Assembly (NCBI RefSeq): GCF_013362815.1
Contig: NZ_JABFVK010000119.1
Span: forward strand, 1-37,989
Reading direction: 5' to 3'
DNA length: 37,989 nucleotides
Origin: Hamadaea sp.
GTDB taxonomy: Bacteria > Actinomycetota > Actinomycetes > Mycobacteriales > Micromonosporaceae
Shown here: positions 1 through 7,336 of the stretch, piece after piece
Numbering within the stretch: the stretch's first letter is position 1
Layout: each line of letters opens with the position of its first letter
Notes under the pieces: model-generated
Told to the model about the DNA's origin: nothing
Seen by the model: the letters and a program-made list of their open reading frames with translations, nothing else
Database searches by the model: none
Translations under genes and position numbers: made by a program

Positions 1-82
1 CACCTTGACCAGGAGGGCAGAACCCGGGTCCACAGTGTGTGGGTCGACAGCGACGGGATGGCGTGCGCGGACGCAAAGGCGT

Positions 83-1258
83 TCAGTGGCGGCGTGTCTG
101 ACCAACAAGAATGAGAATGGCAAGGTACAGCGAGATCATCCCGTTGTTGTCAACGATCGCTTTCCAGATCTCCGGATACCCAACCCGCAGGACCATGCTG
201 GTGATCAGCAACAAGCCCGCCACCGAAGTTACGTTCGTGACCTGCTGAGCGCGCTCGATCGACGGCAGGCACAGGCGCAGTTGAAATAGCAATGACTCAA
301 AGAATCCGAGCGTTTCGCTGTCGACTACCGTCAACCCGGAATTGCGCTCAACTTGGCTGTCCGGCGGTGGCTTGTAGGCCAGATCCTCCGAGCTGGACGT
401 CCGATCGAACGCGGAGAGCGCATCAACGAATTCGGCAAATCTTGTGTGCTCGGCAGCTAACACCATCGCGCCGGTCTTGTCACTGGTAGGCAGCCGCTCA
501 AGCGTGCCGCCGAGCCCATGGCGGGCGATCTGGGCGTCGTCGATCGCAGGAGCAAAGCGGCGGTAGGCGTCAAGTAGGCCGATGGCGTTCGGGAGGCCGG
601 CGGCTTTCGCGTAGTCGATCGCGGGCCTGAAGCGGCCGATGGTCGTGGCAAGGCCCGAGATCCCGGCGTAGTCGACGGCCGGGGCGAAGCGGCGATACGC
701 ATCGAGTAGACCCGAAGCCTTCGCGTCCTCGATCGCGGGACCGAGGAGACCGACCACGCCAGGAAGGCCAGCGGCCTTCGCACCGTCGACGGCCGGGGCG
801 AAGCGGCGATACGCATCGAGTAGACCCGAAGCCTTCGCGTCCTCGATCGCGGGACCGAGGAGACCGACCACGCCAGGAAGGCCAGCGGCTTTCGCGTAGT
901 CGATGGCCGGTTTGAACATACCGACGGCGTTAGCCACGCCCGACATCTTGGCGAACTGGGCGGCAAGGCCCGCCGTCGCCGACTTCGCGCCAAGCAGCTG
1001 GCTGAATTCGCGGACAGATTTCTTATGCTGGCCAAGGAACCTATCTCCGAGGTCAGAATTAGTCTCCAGGAAGGCCTCAGCCAAGGTCAGCCTTGCGGGC
1101 CTGACATCCGAAGCATCGTCACTATCAGCCTCGTCCGTAGTACCGACCACAAGCCCGCCACCAGCCGGTACCGCGTCATGGGCAGGCGGACGCTGTACCG
1201 GCCGCGATTCAGAGCTACGCACGCATTCAGGATACCAACCACATCGACTAAGTGCCAC
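83..1258 (-). CDS. Repeat-containing protein with C-terminal membrane segments, unknown function
   Basis: I do not recognise the family. The 391-residue frame has an acidic, low-complexity N-terminus (to about residue 50), then a helical middle built from degenerate units containing GLL-x-AYRRFAPAVD and AGLPGVVGLLGPAI. Two adjacent 38-residue copies at about 121-158 and 159-196 are nearly identical, and weaker copies lie on both sides. The C-terminus has two hydrophobic stretches (about 344-362 and 373-387), so the protein is probably membrane-anchored with the repeats outside the bilayer. The start is a GTG without a well-placed ribosome binding site (a GAGG lies about 16 bases upstream), so the true start may be further in. 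Codon and base use look less GC-biased than in the rest of the window, suggesting an accessory gene. It is divergent from the gene at 1487. Confidence 0.6.
   Translation of the reverse strand: MALSRCGWYPECVRSSESRPVQRPPAHDAVPAGGGLVVGTTDEADSDDASDVRPARLTLAEAFLETNSDLGDRFLGQHKKSVREFSQLLGAKSATAGLAAQFAKMSGVANAVGMFKPAIDYAKAAGLPGVVGLLGPAIEDAKASGLLDAYRRFAPAVDGAKAAGLPGVVGLLGPAIEDAKASGLLDAYRRFAPAVDYAGISGLATTIGRFRPAIDYAKAAGLPNAIGLLDAYRRFAPAIDDAQIARHGLGGTLERLPTSDKTGAMVLAAEHTRFAEFVDALSAFDRTSSSEDLAYKPPPDSQVERNSGLTVVDSETLGFFESLLFQLRLCLPSIERAQQVTNVTSVAGLLLITSMVLRVGYPEIWKAIVDNNGMISLYLAILILVGQTRRH
671..898. repeat. 114-bp tandem duplication inside the coding region
   Basis: Two head-to-tail 114-bp copies (671-784 and 785-898) differ at only four positions, all in the last 13 bases. 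The unit is 38 codons, so the duplication keeps frame. More diverged units flank it. The near identity at DNA level, including silent positions, points to a recent duplication. Confidence 0.95.
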
Positions 1259-1486
1259 ATTTTAAACTGATTTGCCTCAATGCGTGCGGGGTGTCGTCAC
1301 GTTGGATCACGCCTGTACGCCATTAGCGGGTCGTTAGACGGCTCCGCTGAAGATCGCGAATGATCATTGATCGGGGACCTGGGTGTTACGCCTGAGCGGG
1401 CGTTTGCGGGCATCTCGGTCGCTTGATCGAGTTCTTCTGAATTGGCGGTGCCACCCCGCAGCCTCTGATGGTGAGAGTGAACTACG

Positions 1487-2020
1487 GTGTCGCCCGTGGA
1501 CGCCTCCGACTGGATCACCCTCGGCGCAGTCATCGCCACGCCGGTCACGGCGGCGCTCAGCATCATCTTCACCCATCGCGGCAGCCTTCGGTTGCAGCGA
1601 GACCGCCACAACCACGAACGTCAGCAGCGCCTTACGGGTCGGCGAATGACGCTCTACATCGATATGGCCGAGTATGCGCGAGACCTCGAAGCGCGTCTTC
1701 CATACATGGCGGACGAGATGGGGGTCGAATCGACACCCGGGCCTCCAGAAGGTCTCGTCAATGAGTTCCGACTTGACGCCCGCGTACAGGTGATCGCCCC
1801 ACCGGGACTGGTGGACGCATGGACCGCTTTTCGCACGGCCGATAAGCGCGTGCAGTGGGAGGGCCTGGAACATCCCGACGGAATAGACCCGTACGGGCAG
1901 CCCTATCTCAAGTGGGATGGACCGGCCCTCACACAGCTGAGATCTACGCTGTCCGCCCTTCAGGCGTCCCTGCGAGAAACCGTGCAGTCGGAGGAGCGCG
2001 GTGAGGCCCCGAGTGTCTAA
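1487..2020 (+). CDS. Small protein with N-terminal membrane anchor, unknown function
   Basis: A 177-residue hypothetical protein. Residues about 8-29 form one hydrophobic segment (ITLGAVIATPVTAALSIIFT). A basic stretch follows (RGSLRLQRDRHNHERQQR, about 31-48), then a charged, probably cytoplasmic domain. This resembles many small actinobacterial proteins with an N-terminal anchor followed by a coiled helix; no enzymatic motif is visible. The start is a GTG preceded by GGTGAGAG; a second in-frame GTG lies nine bases downstream at 1496 and is equally possible. It is divergent from the repeat protein across 228 bases. That gap contains the 10-bp palindrome AATGATCATT (1359-1368) and no other feature I can support. 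Confidence 0.6.
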   Translation: MSPVDASDWITLGAVIATPVTAALSIIFTHRGSLRLQRDRHNHERQQRLTGRRMTLYIDMAEYARDLEARLPYMADEMGVESTPGPPEGLVNEFRLDARVQVIAPPGLVDAWTAFRTADKRVQWEGLEHPDGIDPYGQPYLKWDGPALTQLRSTLSALQASLRETVQSEERGEAPSV

Positions 2021-2123
2021 CTGGGTGACAACCGGGCCGGACACAGGCGGACATCAGGAAACGATGACGGGCGATACTGCCTGCTAGCGCCGTACATCCA
2101 ATGAGGTCGTTGATCTCCGGCAG

Positions 2124-2152
2124 TTGACAGCTATGTAAACGATTTGGACACT
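2124..2152 (+). promoter_or_regulatory. Candidate promoter of the ABC importer operon
   Basis: A perfect TTGACA (2124-2129) is followed after 17 bases by GACACT (2147-2152), which keeps the A at position 2 and final T of a -10 box. It lies about 70 bases upstream of the binding-protein ATG. A second TTGACA at 2166-2171 has no clear partner. There is no obvious LacI-type palindrome in the 200-base gap 2021-2220. Confidence 0.4.
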
Positions 2153-2220
2153 TGCGTCAGCCCGTTTGACAAAACCCCCAACAGGGTACCGGCGACCGCC
2201 GGAACGACCTAGGGAGTCCA

Positions 2221-3537
2221 ATGACCAACGAGGCAAGAGCTACCCGTCGCGCGCTGCTTCAAGCCGCGCTGGCGGCGCCGGTATTGGCCGCGTGCGGTGG
2301 GGTGTCCACTAGCGGCACCGGCGGCGCGGGTTCGGTGAACTTCCTCTCGACCCAGTTCACGCCGGTCGAGGAGCGCCAACGCTTCGAAAAGATCCTCGCC
2401 GACAAGGTGACCAGCGCCAAGGTGGGCTACAACCCGGTCGACAACGCCACCTTCGCCACCACTCTGCGTACCCAGGTGGAAGCCGGAAAGGTGCAGGTGA
2501 ACCTGGTCGGCGGTTTGCACGGTGACCTGGCGCCGCTGGGTGACAAGCTGATGGACCTCGACGACCTGGCCGGCTCGCTCACGGACCGCGGGTTTGCCGC
2601 GGACCTGATCGAGCTGGGCAAGCTCGGCGGGACCACCGCGAAATACATCCCCTGGATGCAGGCCACCTACATGATGGCCGTGAACAAGAAGGCGTTGCAG
2701 TGGCTGCCCTCCGGGGCGGACGTGCAGAAGCTGACGTACGACCAGTTTCTCAGCTGGATGACGGCGGCGAAGGCGGGCAACGGCGGCAAGCCGGTGTTCG
2801 GACTCGGCGCCGGGCCGAAGGGGCTTTACCACCGGTTCTTCCAGGGTTTCCTGCTGCCGAGCTTCACCGGCGGGCAGATCACGACGTTCCGCAGCGCCGA
2901 CGCGGTGACGGCGTGGGAGTACATGAAGGAACTGTGGGCGCAGACCGCTCCCGCGTCCACCAACTACGACTTCGTTCAGGAGCCGTTGCAGCGGGGCGAG
3001 GTGCTGGTCGGCTTCGACCATGTCGCCCGGCTGGCGACCGCGCCGAAGGACAAGCCCGACGAATGGCTCATGGTGCCCGCGCCGAGCGGGCCGAAAGGGC
3101 TGGGCTACATGCTGGTCATCGCCGGGTTGGGCATACCGAAGGGTGCGCCCGACGCCGACAAGGCCAAGGAGGTCATCCGCACGCTGACCACTCCGCCGGT
3201 CCAGACGGAAGTGTTGCGGCAGAACGCGTTCTTCCCCGTCGTCAAGGGTGATCTGCCGGGCGACCTGCCGGCCGCGATCGGGCTGGAGGCCAAGGCGGTC
3301 GCCGCTCAGCAGTCGGCCTCGAACGCGATCGTGTCGCTGCCGCCCGTCGGGCTCGGGTCGAAGGACGGCGAGGTCAGCCAGATCTTCAAGGACACGTTCA
3401 AGGCGATCTGCCTCGACGGCAAGGCGGTGAAGGCGACGCTCGACGCCCAGGCGACCAAGCTCAACGCGATCCTGGACGAAGCCAAGGTCGCCTGCTGGAA
3501 GCCCGATCCCGCCGGGTCGCCGTGCCGGGCCGCGTGA
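2221..3537 (+). CDS. ABC importer substrate-binding lipoprotein
   Basis: Extracellular solute-binding protein of the carbohydrate (CUT1-like, family 1) type, 438 residues, a normal length. The N-terminus carries a twin-arginine-like TRRALLQAAL followed by a lipobox LAAC with the lipidated cysteine at residue 25, so it should be exported and anchored to the outer face of the membrane. The mature part is a two-lobed binding protein that delivers ligand to the two permeases encoded directly downstream. The ATG is preceded by GGGAG at good distance. The ligand cannot be read from sequence; sugars, polyols or glycerol-phosphate derivatives are typical for the family. The stop overlaps the next gene by four bases (GTGA). 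Confidence 0.9.
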   Translation: MTNEARATRRALLQAALAAPVLAACGGVSTSGTGGAGSVNFLSTQFTPVEERQRFEKILADKVTSAKVGYNPVDNATFATTLRTQVEAGKVQVNLVGGLHGDLAPLGDKLMDLDDLAGSLTDRGFAADLIELGKLGGTTAKYIPWMQATYMMAVNKKALQWLPSGADVQKLTYDQFLSWMTAAKAGNGGKPVFGLGAGPKGLYHRFFQGFLLPSFTGGQITTFRSADAVTAWEYMKELWAQTAPASTNYDFVQEPLQRGEVLVGFDHVARLATAPKDKPDEWLMVPAPSGPKGLGYMLVIAGLGIPKGAPDADKAKEVIRTLTTPPVQTEVLRQNAFFPVVKGDLPGDLPAAIGLEAKAVAAQQSASNAIVSLPPVGLGSKDGEVSQIFKDTFKAICLDGKAVKATLDAQATKLNAILDEAKVACWKPDPAGSPCRAA

Positions 3538-4331
3538 AGCTGCGCGGGCCGCTCCTGCTCATCGCGCCCTCGCTGATCTTCCTCACGGCGCTGTTCGCCT
3601 GGCCGCTGGTCGCGGGCCTCAGCCAGGCGAACGGCGCCGACATCCGGCGCATGCTGGACGACGCGTACTTCTGGCCGGCCGCGCGCAACACCGCGCTGCT
3701 CATCGTGGTGCTGATCCCACTGCAGTTCGCGCTCGCGATCGCCATGGCGCTCCTGCTCCGCGCCCGCCCGCGGTTCGCGGGCGTCTATTTCTACATCTGG
3801 GTCATCCCGCTCGCGATCAGCGATCTGGCCGCGGGCCTCGTCTGGCTCGCCGTGTTCACGGATCGGGGCTACCTCAACTCCGCGCTGAGCCAGCTTCACA
3901 TCGAGGGATACGCCTGGCTCAGTTACCAGCATCCGGTGACGATGTTCTTGGCGGTGGTGGTGGCCGAACTCTGGCGATCGACCTCACTCGTCTTCGTCAT
4001 CGTGGTGGCCGGGATGCAGAGCATTCCGCGCGACTACGACGAGGCCGCCGCGGTCTTCGGGGCGAACTATTGGCAGCGGCTGCGCAAGGTGATCCTGCCG
4101 CAGCTGCGGCCGAGTCTGCAGGTCGCCCTGATTCTCCGGACGATCCTGGCGCTCGAGACGTTCGCCGTCGCGCAGGCGTTGACCGGGCGCAACATGCCAC
4201 TGCTCGTCGGGGAGACGTATCAGTGGTATGCCGTGTTGCAGAACCCCAACGTGGCGACCGCGATCGCGCTCGTCATCCTCGCGGTGTCGCTGCTCGCCGC
4301 TTTCGGCTATCTGCGGGCGTTGCGCTCATGA
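3534..4331 (+). CDS. ABC importer permease, first subunit
   Basis: Inner-membrane permease of a CUT1-type importer, about 265 residues, with roughly six hydrophobic segments. It has the cytoplasmic EAA loop that docks on the ATPase: DEAAAVFGANYWQRLRKVIL, beginning near residue 169. The GTG at 3534 forms a GTGA overlap with the binding-protein stop and is the preferred start; another in-frame GTG at 3522 would add four residues. It would pair with the permease at 4328 as a heterodimer. It is short for the first permease of such systems, but all core segments appear present. Confidence 0.9.
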   Translation: MKLRGPLLLIAPSLIFLTALFAWPLVAGLSQANGADIRRMLDDAYFWPAARNTALLIVVLIPLQFALAIAMALLLRARPRFAGVYFYIWVIPLAISDLAAGLVWLAVFTDRGYLNSALSQLHIEGYAWLSYQHPVTMFLAVVVAELWRSTSLVFVIVVAGMQSIPRDYDEAAAVFGANYWQRLRKVILPQLRPSLQVALILRTILALETFAVAQALTGRNMPLLVGETYQWYAVLQNPNVATAIALVILAVSLLAAFGYLRALRS

Positions 4332-5131
4332 GGCGGCATCGGTTCGGGCTGCAGCTGGCCTGCGTCGCCATCACGCTGTTCTTCGGCGTACCGCTGTATC
4401 TGATCGCCCTGGCCGCCTTCTCGAGCCGCGAATCGCTCGACCGCTTCCCGTTGCCGCTGCTCCCGACGGACCTCTCAGCCGAGACCATCACGACGTTCCT
4501 CGGCTCGACCGGAGTCGTCGGCGGCTACCTCAACTCACTGATGGTCGGACTCAGCACCGTCGTCCTGGCCCTCGTCATCGGCGTGCCCGCCGGGTACGCC
4601 CTGGCCCGCCACGCGTTCCGGGGACGCGACCCGTATCAGCTGTTCCTGCTGCTGACCCGGGCGCTGCCGATCGTCGTCCTGTCGGTGCCGCTGGCCCGGA
4701 TCTTCCTGCAGACCGGCCTCTACGACACGACGTACGCCGTGACGCTGCTCCACACCGCGTTGGCGTTGCCGACGACCGTCCTCATCACCTCGGCGGTCTT
4801 CGTCGGCGTACCCCGGGAGCACGAAGAGGCGGCTCAGGTCTTCGGAGCGTCGCCGGCGCGCGCCTTCGCCCGGGTGGTCCTGCCCCAGGCGCTCCCCGGT
4901 ATCGCGGCGGTCGCGATGTTCACCTTCGTCTTGTCCTGGAACGAGGTTCTGGGCGCGACGATCCTGACCCTCAACCAACGGACGCTGCCCGCGCACGTGC
5001 TGACCACGCTGTCGGACTCGCCGCTGGCGTACCGCTTCGCCGGTGGCCTGGCGCTGATCCTGCCCGCGATCGTCTTCGTCGCGGTGATGCGCCGCTACCT
5101 GCTCAACATGTGGGGGACTACGCTCCGATGA
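4328..5131 (+). CDS. ABC importer permease, second subunit
   Basis: A 267-residue permease related to MalG/UgpE-type subunits, with about six membrane segments and an EAA loop (EEAAQVFGASPARAFARVVL, from about residue 166). The frame is open far upstream, but the real start is the ATG at 4328, which overlaps the preceding TGA (ATGA); the upstream part is antisense-like sequence of the first permease. Translational coupling on both sides supports equal synthesis of the two permeases and the ATPase. Confidence 0.9.
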   Translation: MRRHRFGLQLACVAITLFFGVPLYLIALAAFSSRESLDRFPLPLLPTDLSAETITTFLGSTGVVGGYLNSLMVGLSTVVLALVIGVPAGYALARHAFRGRDPYQLFLLLTRALPIVVLSVPLARIFLQTGLYDTTYAVTLLHTALALPTTVLITSAVFVGVPREHEEAAQVFGASPARAFARVVLPQALPGIAAVAMFTFVLSWNEVLGATILTLNQRTLPAHVLTTLSDSPLAYRFAGGLALILPAIVFVAVMRRYLLNMWGTTLR

Positions 5132-6141
5132 AGATCACGATCAGCGATCTCGTGAAGACCTATCCGGGCCAAGCTCGGCGGGCCACCGACGACGTGTCAT
5201 TGGAGATCGCCGACGGCGAATTCCTCGTGCTTGTCGGCCCGAGCGGCTGTGGCAAGACCACCCTGCTGCGAATGGTCGCAGGGCTGGAGACACCCGACTC
5301 CGGCACCATCCACATCGGAGACCGCGACGTCACCGGAGTGGCCGCCCGCCACCGGGGCATCTCCATGGTCTTCCAGTCGTACGCGATCTTCCCGCACATG
5401 AAGGTACGCGACAACATCGGCTTCGGCCTGGCCATGCGCAAGGTGGACCCGGCCGAGATCCGCCGCCGCGTCGACCAGGCGGCGGAGCTGTTGCAGCTGA
5501 CCGAGGTGCTCGATCGCCACCCCGCCCAGCTGTCGGGCGGCCAACGGCAGCGCGTCGCGGTGGCTCGTGCCGTCGTCGTCGACTCGGGCGTACTGCTGAT
5601 GGACGAGCCGCTGTCCAATCTGGACGCGCTGCTGCGATTGCAGTTCCGGGCGGAACTCAAGAAGATCGTCCGCGAGATCGGCACAACCACTCTTTACGTC
5701 ACGCACGACCAGGCGGAGGCGATGTCGCTCGGCGACCGGGTGGCGGTCATGCGCGACGGCCGGATCGCCCAGCTCGGCCCACCACTGGAGGTCTACGACG
5801 CCCCGTCCGACCAGTTCGTGGGCGGTTTCCTCGGCTCGCCACCCATGAACTTCGTCCCCGGCCCGGCCCTCGGCCACGCCTCGGACGTCCTGATCGGCGT
5901 ACGCGCAGAGAAGGTCGCGGTCGGCACCGAGCGAGCCGACGACGCCCGCCCGGCAACGGTGGAAGTCGTCGAACCGACTGGGGCGTCGATGCTACTCACC
6001 GTCCTGATCGACGGTCACCGCCTCAAGGTCTCCGCGCCGCCGACCTTCACGGCCACGCCGGAGCAGCAGATCTGGCTCCGATTCGATCCCACGTCGCTGC
6101 GCTTCTACGACCCGGAAACCGGCCTCGCCCTCCTCCGATAG
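5128..6141 (+). CDS. ABC importer ATP-binding protein, MalK/UgpC type
   Basis: A 337-residue ATPase that powers the importer. Visible motifs are Walker A GPSGCGKTT (residues 37-45), Q-loop VFQSYAIFPH (81-90), signature LSGGQRQR (from 135), Walker B LLMDEP (156-161) and the switch histidine in YVTHDQ (H193). The last 100 residues look like the TOBE/OB regulatory domain typical of sugar-importer ATPases. The ATG overlaps the permease stop (ATGA). Many actinobacterial sugar importers borrow a shared MsiK ATPase from elsewhere, whereas this one has its own, which makes the four-gene unit self-sufficient. A strong hairpin follows directly after the stop. Confidence 0.93.
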   Translation: MKITISDLVKTYPGQARRATDDVSLEIADGEFLVLVGPSGCGKTTLLRMVAGLETPDSGTIHIGDRDVTGVAARHRGISMVFQSYAIFPHMKVRDNIGFGLAMRKVDPAEIRRRVDQAAELLQLTEVLDRHPAQLSGGQRQRVAVARAVVVDSGVLLMDEPLSNLDALLRLQFRAELKKIVREIGTTTLYVTHDQAEAMSLGDRVAVMRDGRIAQLGPPLEVYDAPSDQFVGGFLGSPPMNFVPGPALGHASDVLIGVRAEKVAVGTERADDARPATVEVVEPTGASMLLTVLIDGHRLKVSAPPTFTATPEQQIWLRFDPTSLRFYDPETGLALLR

Positions 6142-6144
6142 TGA

Positions 6145-6176
6145 GCGGGCGGCGTCCCGTGGAGGACGCCGCCCGC
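6145..6176. terminator. Hairpin between convergent genes
   Basis: A perfect 13-bp stem (6145-6157 with 6164-6176, arm GCGGGCGGCGTCC) with a 6-base loop CGTGGA begins three bases after the ATPase stop. It lacks a long T-run, as is usual in high-GC actinobacteria, and could serve both the importer operon and the small gene converging from the right. Confidence 0.85.
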
Positions 6177-6191
6177 ATTTGTCGGTGGGGG

Positions 6192-6347
6192 TTACCAATA
6201 GTGGCGACGGCCCATGACCGGCCGGCCGACGGCACCGAGCAGGTACAGCACCGCGCCCACGATCAGCAGAATGATGCCGAGTGTCTGCAGGATGCCCACG
6301 TGCAGCAGCCAGCCCAGGAGAAGCAGCACCACACCAGCGATAAGCAT
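6192..6347 (-). CDS. 51-residue membrane protein, DUF6131-like
   Basis: A short gene with two hydrophobic stretches (about residues 2-14 and 18-39) separated by a small HVG turn, ending in the characteristic tail GRPVMGRRHYW. This pattern matches a very common family of tiny actinobacterial membrane proteins that I recall as DUF6131; its function is not known. The ATG at 6347 is preceded by an excellent ribosome binding site, GAAGGAGGATCC, which with the intact frame and family match makes this a real gene. It lies 48 bases downstream of the MmyB-like regulator on the same strand and could share its transcript. Confidence 0.9.
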   Translation of the reverse strand: MLIAGVVLLLLGWLLHVGILQTLGIILLIVGAVLYLLGAVGRPVMGRRHYW

Positions 6348-6395
6348 CGGATCCTCCTTCGAAGTCGACGATGGAGTACCCGAAACCGGCGATCG

Positions 6396-7277
6396 CTACA
6401 CGAAGACGAGCTCTTGGGACTTCGGCAGCACGATCTCGTCGGGTGTCACCGAGGCAAGCTTCTCCATCCCGGCCTGGGCCGGCGCGTCCATCGGGGTGTA
6501 GACGCTGAACCGGACCTTGCGCTGATCGCCGAGGTACGCGTGGACGACCTCCGCGTGGATCGTGCCGACCACGTCGTGGTGCAGTGTCTTGAGGACGCCG
6601 TCGAGGCTGGCGACCTCCTGCCGCCGCCAGATCTCGGCGAACTCCGGTGAGTGCGCCTCGACGAGTTTGACCAGCCGCTGCCATCCCGGGTCGGCGACGT
6701 CGGCCGCCATGGCGACCCGCATCTTCGCGACCAACCGGGGCGCGGTCTCCGTCCAGCCGCCGATGATCGTGCGCATCCGCGGGTTGGCGAAGAAGAGCAG
6801 CAAGGAGTTCTGATACTCGTCGGGCAGCTCGCGGTAGTCGCCGAACATCGCCATGTAGGAATGGTTCGACGCGAGGATCTCCCAGCGGGGACCGACGACC
6901 ACTGCGGGATACGGTCCGACCTGGTTCAGCATGAGTTCGACGGCCCGGCCGACCTTCGGCTCCCGGGTGGCCGGGTGTGGCTCGTTCAGCTCGGCCAGGG
7001 TGAACAGGTGCTGGCGTTCGGCGTCGTCCATCCGCAGCACCCGGGCGACCGCGCCGAGCACCTGCGTCGAGACGTTGATCGAGCGGCCCTGCTCCAGCCA
7101 GGTGTACCAGGTCACACCGATGCCGGAGAGCATCGCGACCTCTTCACGCCGCAGGCCGGGCGTACGCCGCCGCAGGCCGTCGGGGAGACCCACCATTTCG
7201 GGGGTGGTCCGCTCCCGGCGGGATCGAATGAAGTCACCGAGGGCTTGTCTGCGCTGCTCTTCCCTACCCTGGTTCAC
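6396..7277 (-). CDS. Helix-turn-helix regulator with MmyB-like ligand domain
   Basis: A 293-residue transcription regulator. The N-terminal XRE-type helix-turn-helix spans about residues 35-85 (GLRREEVAMLSGIGVTWYTW, then LEQGR). The C-terminal part carries the MmyB-type PAS-like domain, with the usual GPRWEILASNHSYMAMFGDY segment. Members typically sit beside an oxidoreductase or efflux gene and control it, probably in response to a small hydrophobic ligand. Here the gene is divergent from an MFS exporter only 59 bases away, which suggests the exporter is its target. The start is a GTG; a possible operator half-site overlaps it. Whether it activates or represses cannot be told. Confidence 0.88.
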   Translation of the reverse strand: MNQGREEQRRQALGDFIRSRRERTTPEMVGLPDGLRRRTPGLRREEVAMLSGIGVTWYTWLEQGRSINVSTQVLGAVARVLRMDDAERQHLFTLAELNEPHPATREPKVGRAVELMLNQVGPYPAVVVGPRWEILASNHSYMAMFGDYRELPDEYQNSLLLFFANPRMRTIIGGWTETAPRLVAKMRVAMAADVADPGWQRLVKLVEAHSPEFAEIWRRQEVASLDGVLKTLHHDVVGTIHAEVVHAYLGDQRKVRFSVYTPMDAPAQAGMEKLASVTPDEIVLPKSQELVFV

Positions 7278-7333
7278 CCAGTAACAGTATCACCGGGCTC
7301 TAGGTACCAGGCTTGAGCGCGTACCAGGGTGAT
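7268..7333. promoter_or_regulatory. Candidate operator between regulator and exporter
   Basis: The short divergent gap holds two direct copies of GTACCAGG (7304-7311 and 7321-7328, 17 bases start to start). A third, inverted 7-of-8 copy, CCTGGTTC (7268-7275), overlaps the regulator GTG. An ATCACC/GGTGAT inverted pair (7289-7294, 7328-7333) brackets the region. This arrangement suits binding by the MmyB-like regulator, but no binding site for this regulator is known to me. Confidence 0.4.
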
Positions 7334-7336
7334 CGT

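Noticed and set aside
5-289. Short plus-strand frame at the left edge
   Set aside because: It overlaps the 3' end of the repeat protein in antisense and has no supporting start site or domain; I see nothing definite in bases 1-82.
1364-2044. Open frame on the minus strand opposite the gene at 1487
   Set aside because: Arginine-rich, without domains or a good start. The plus-strand frame has a membrane anchor and a plausible ribosome binding site. Confidence in this choice is moderate.
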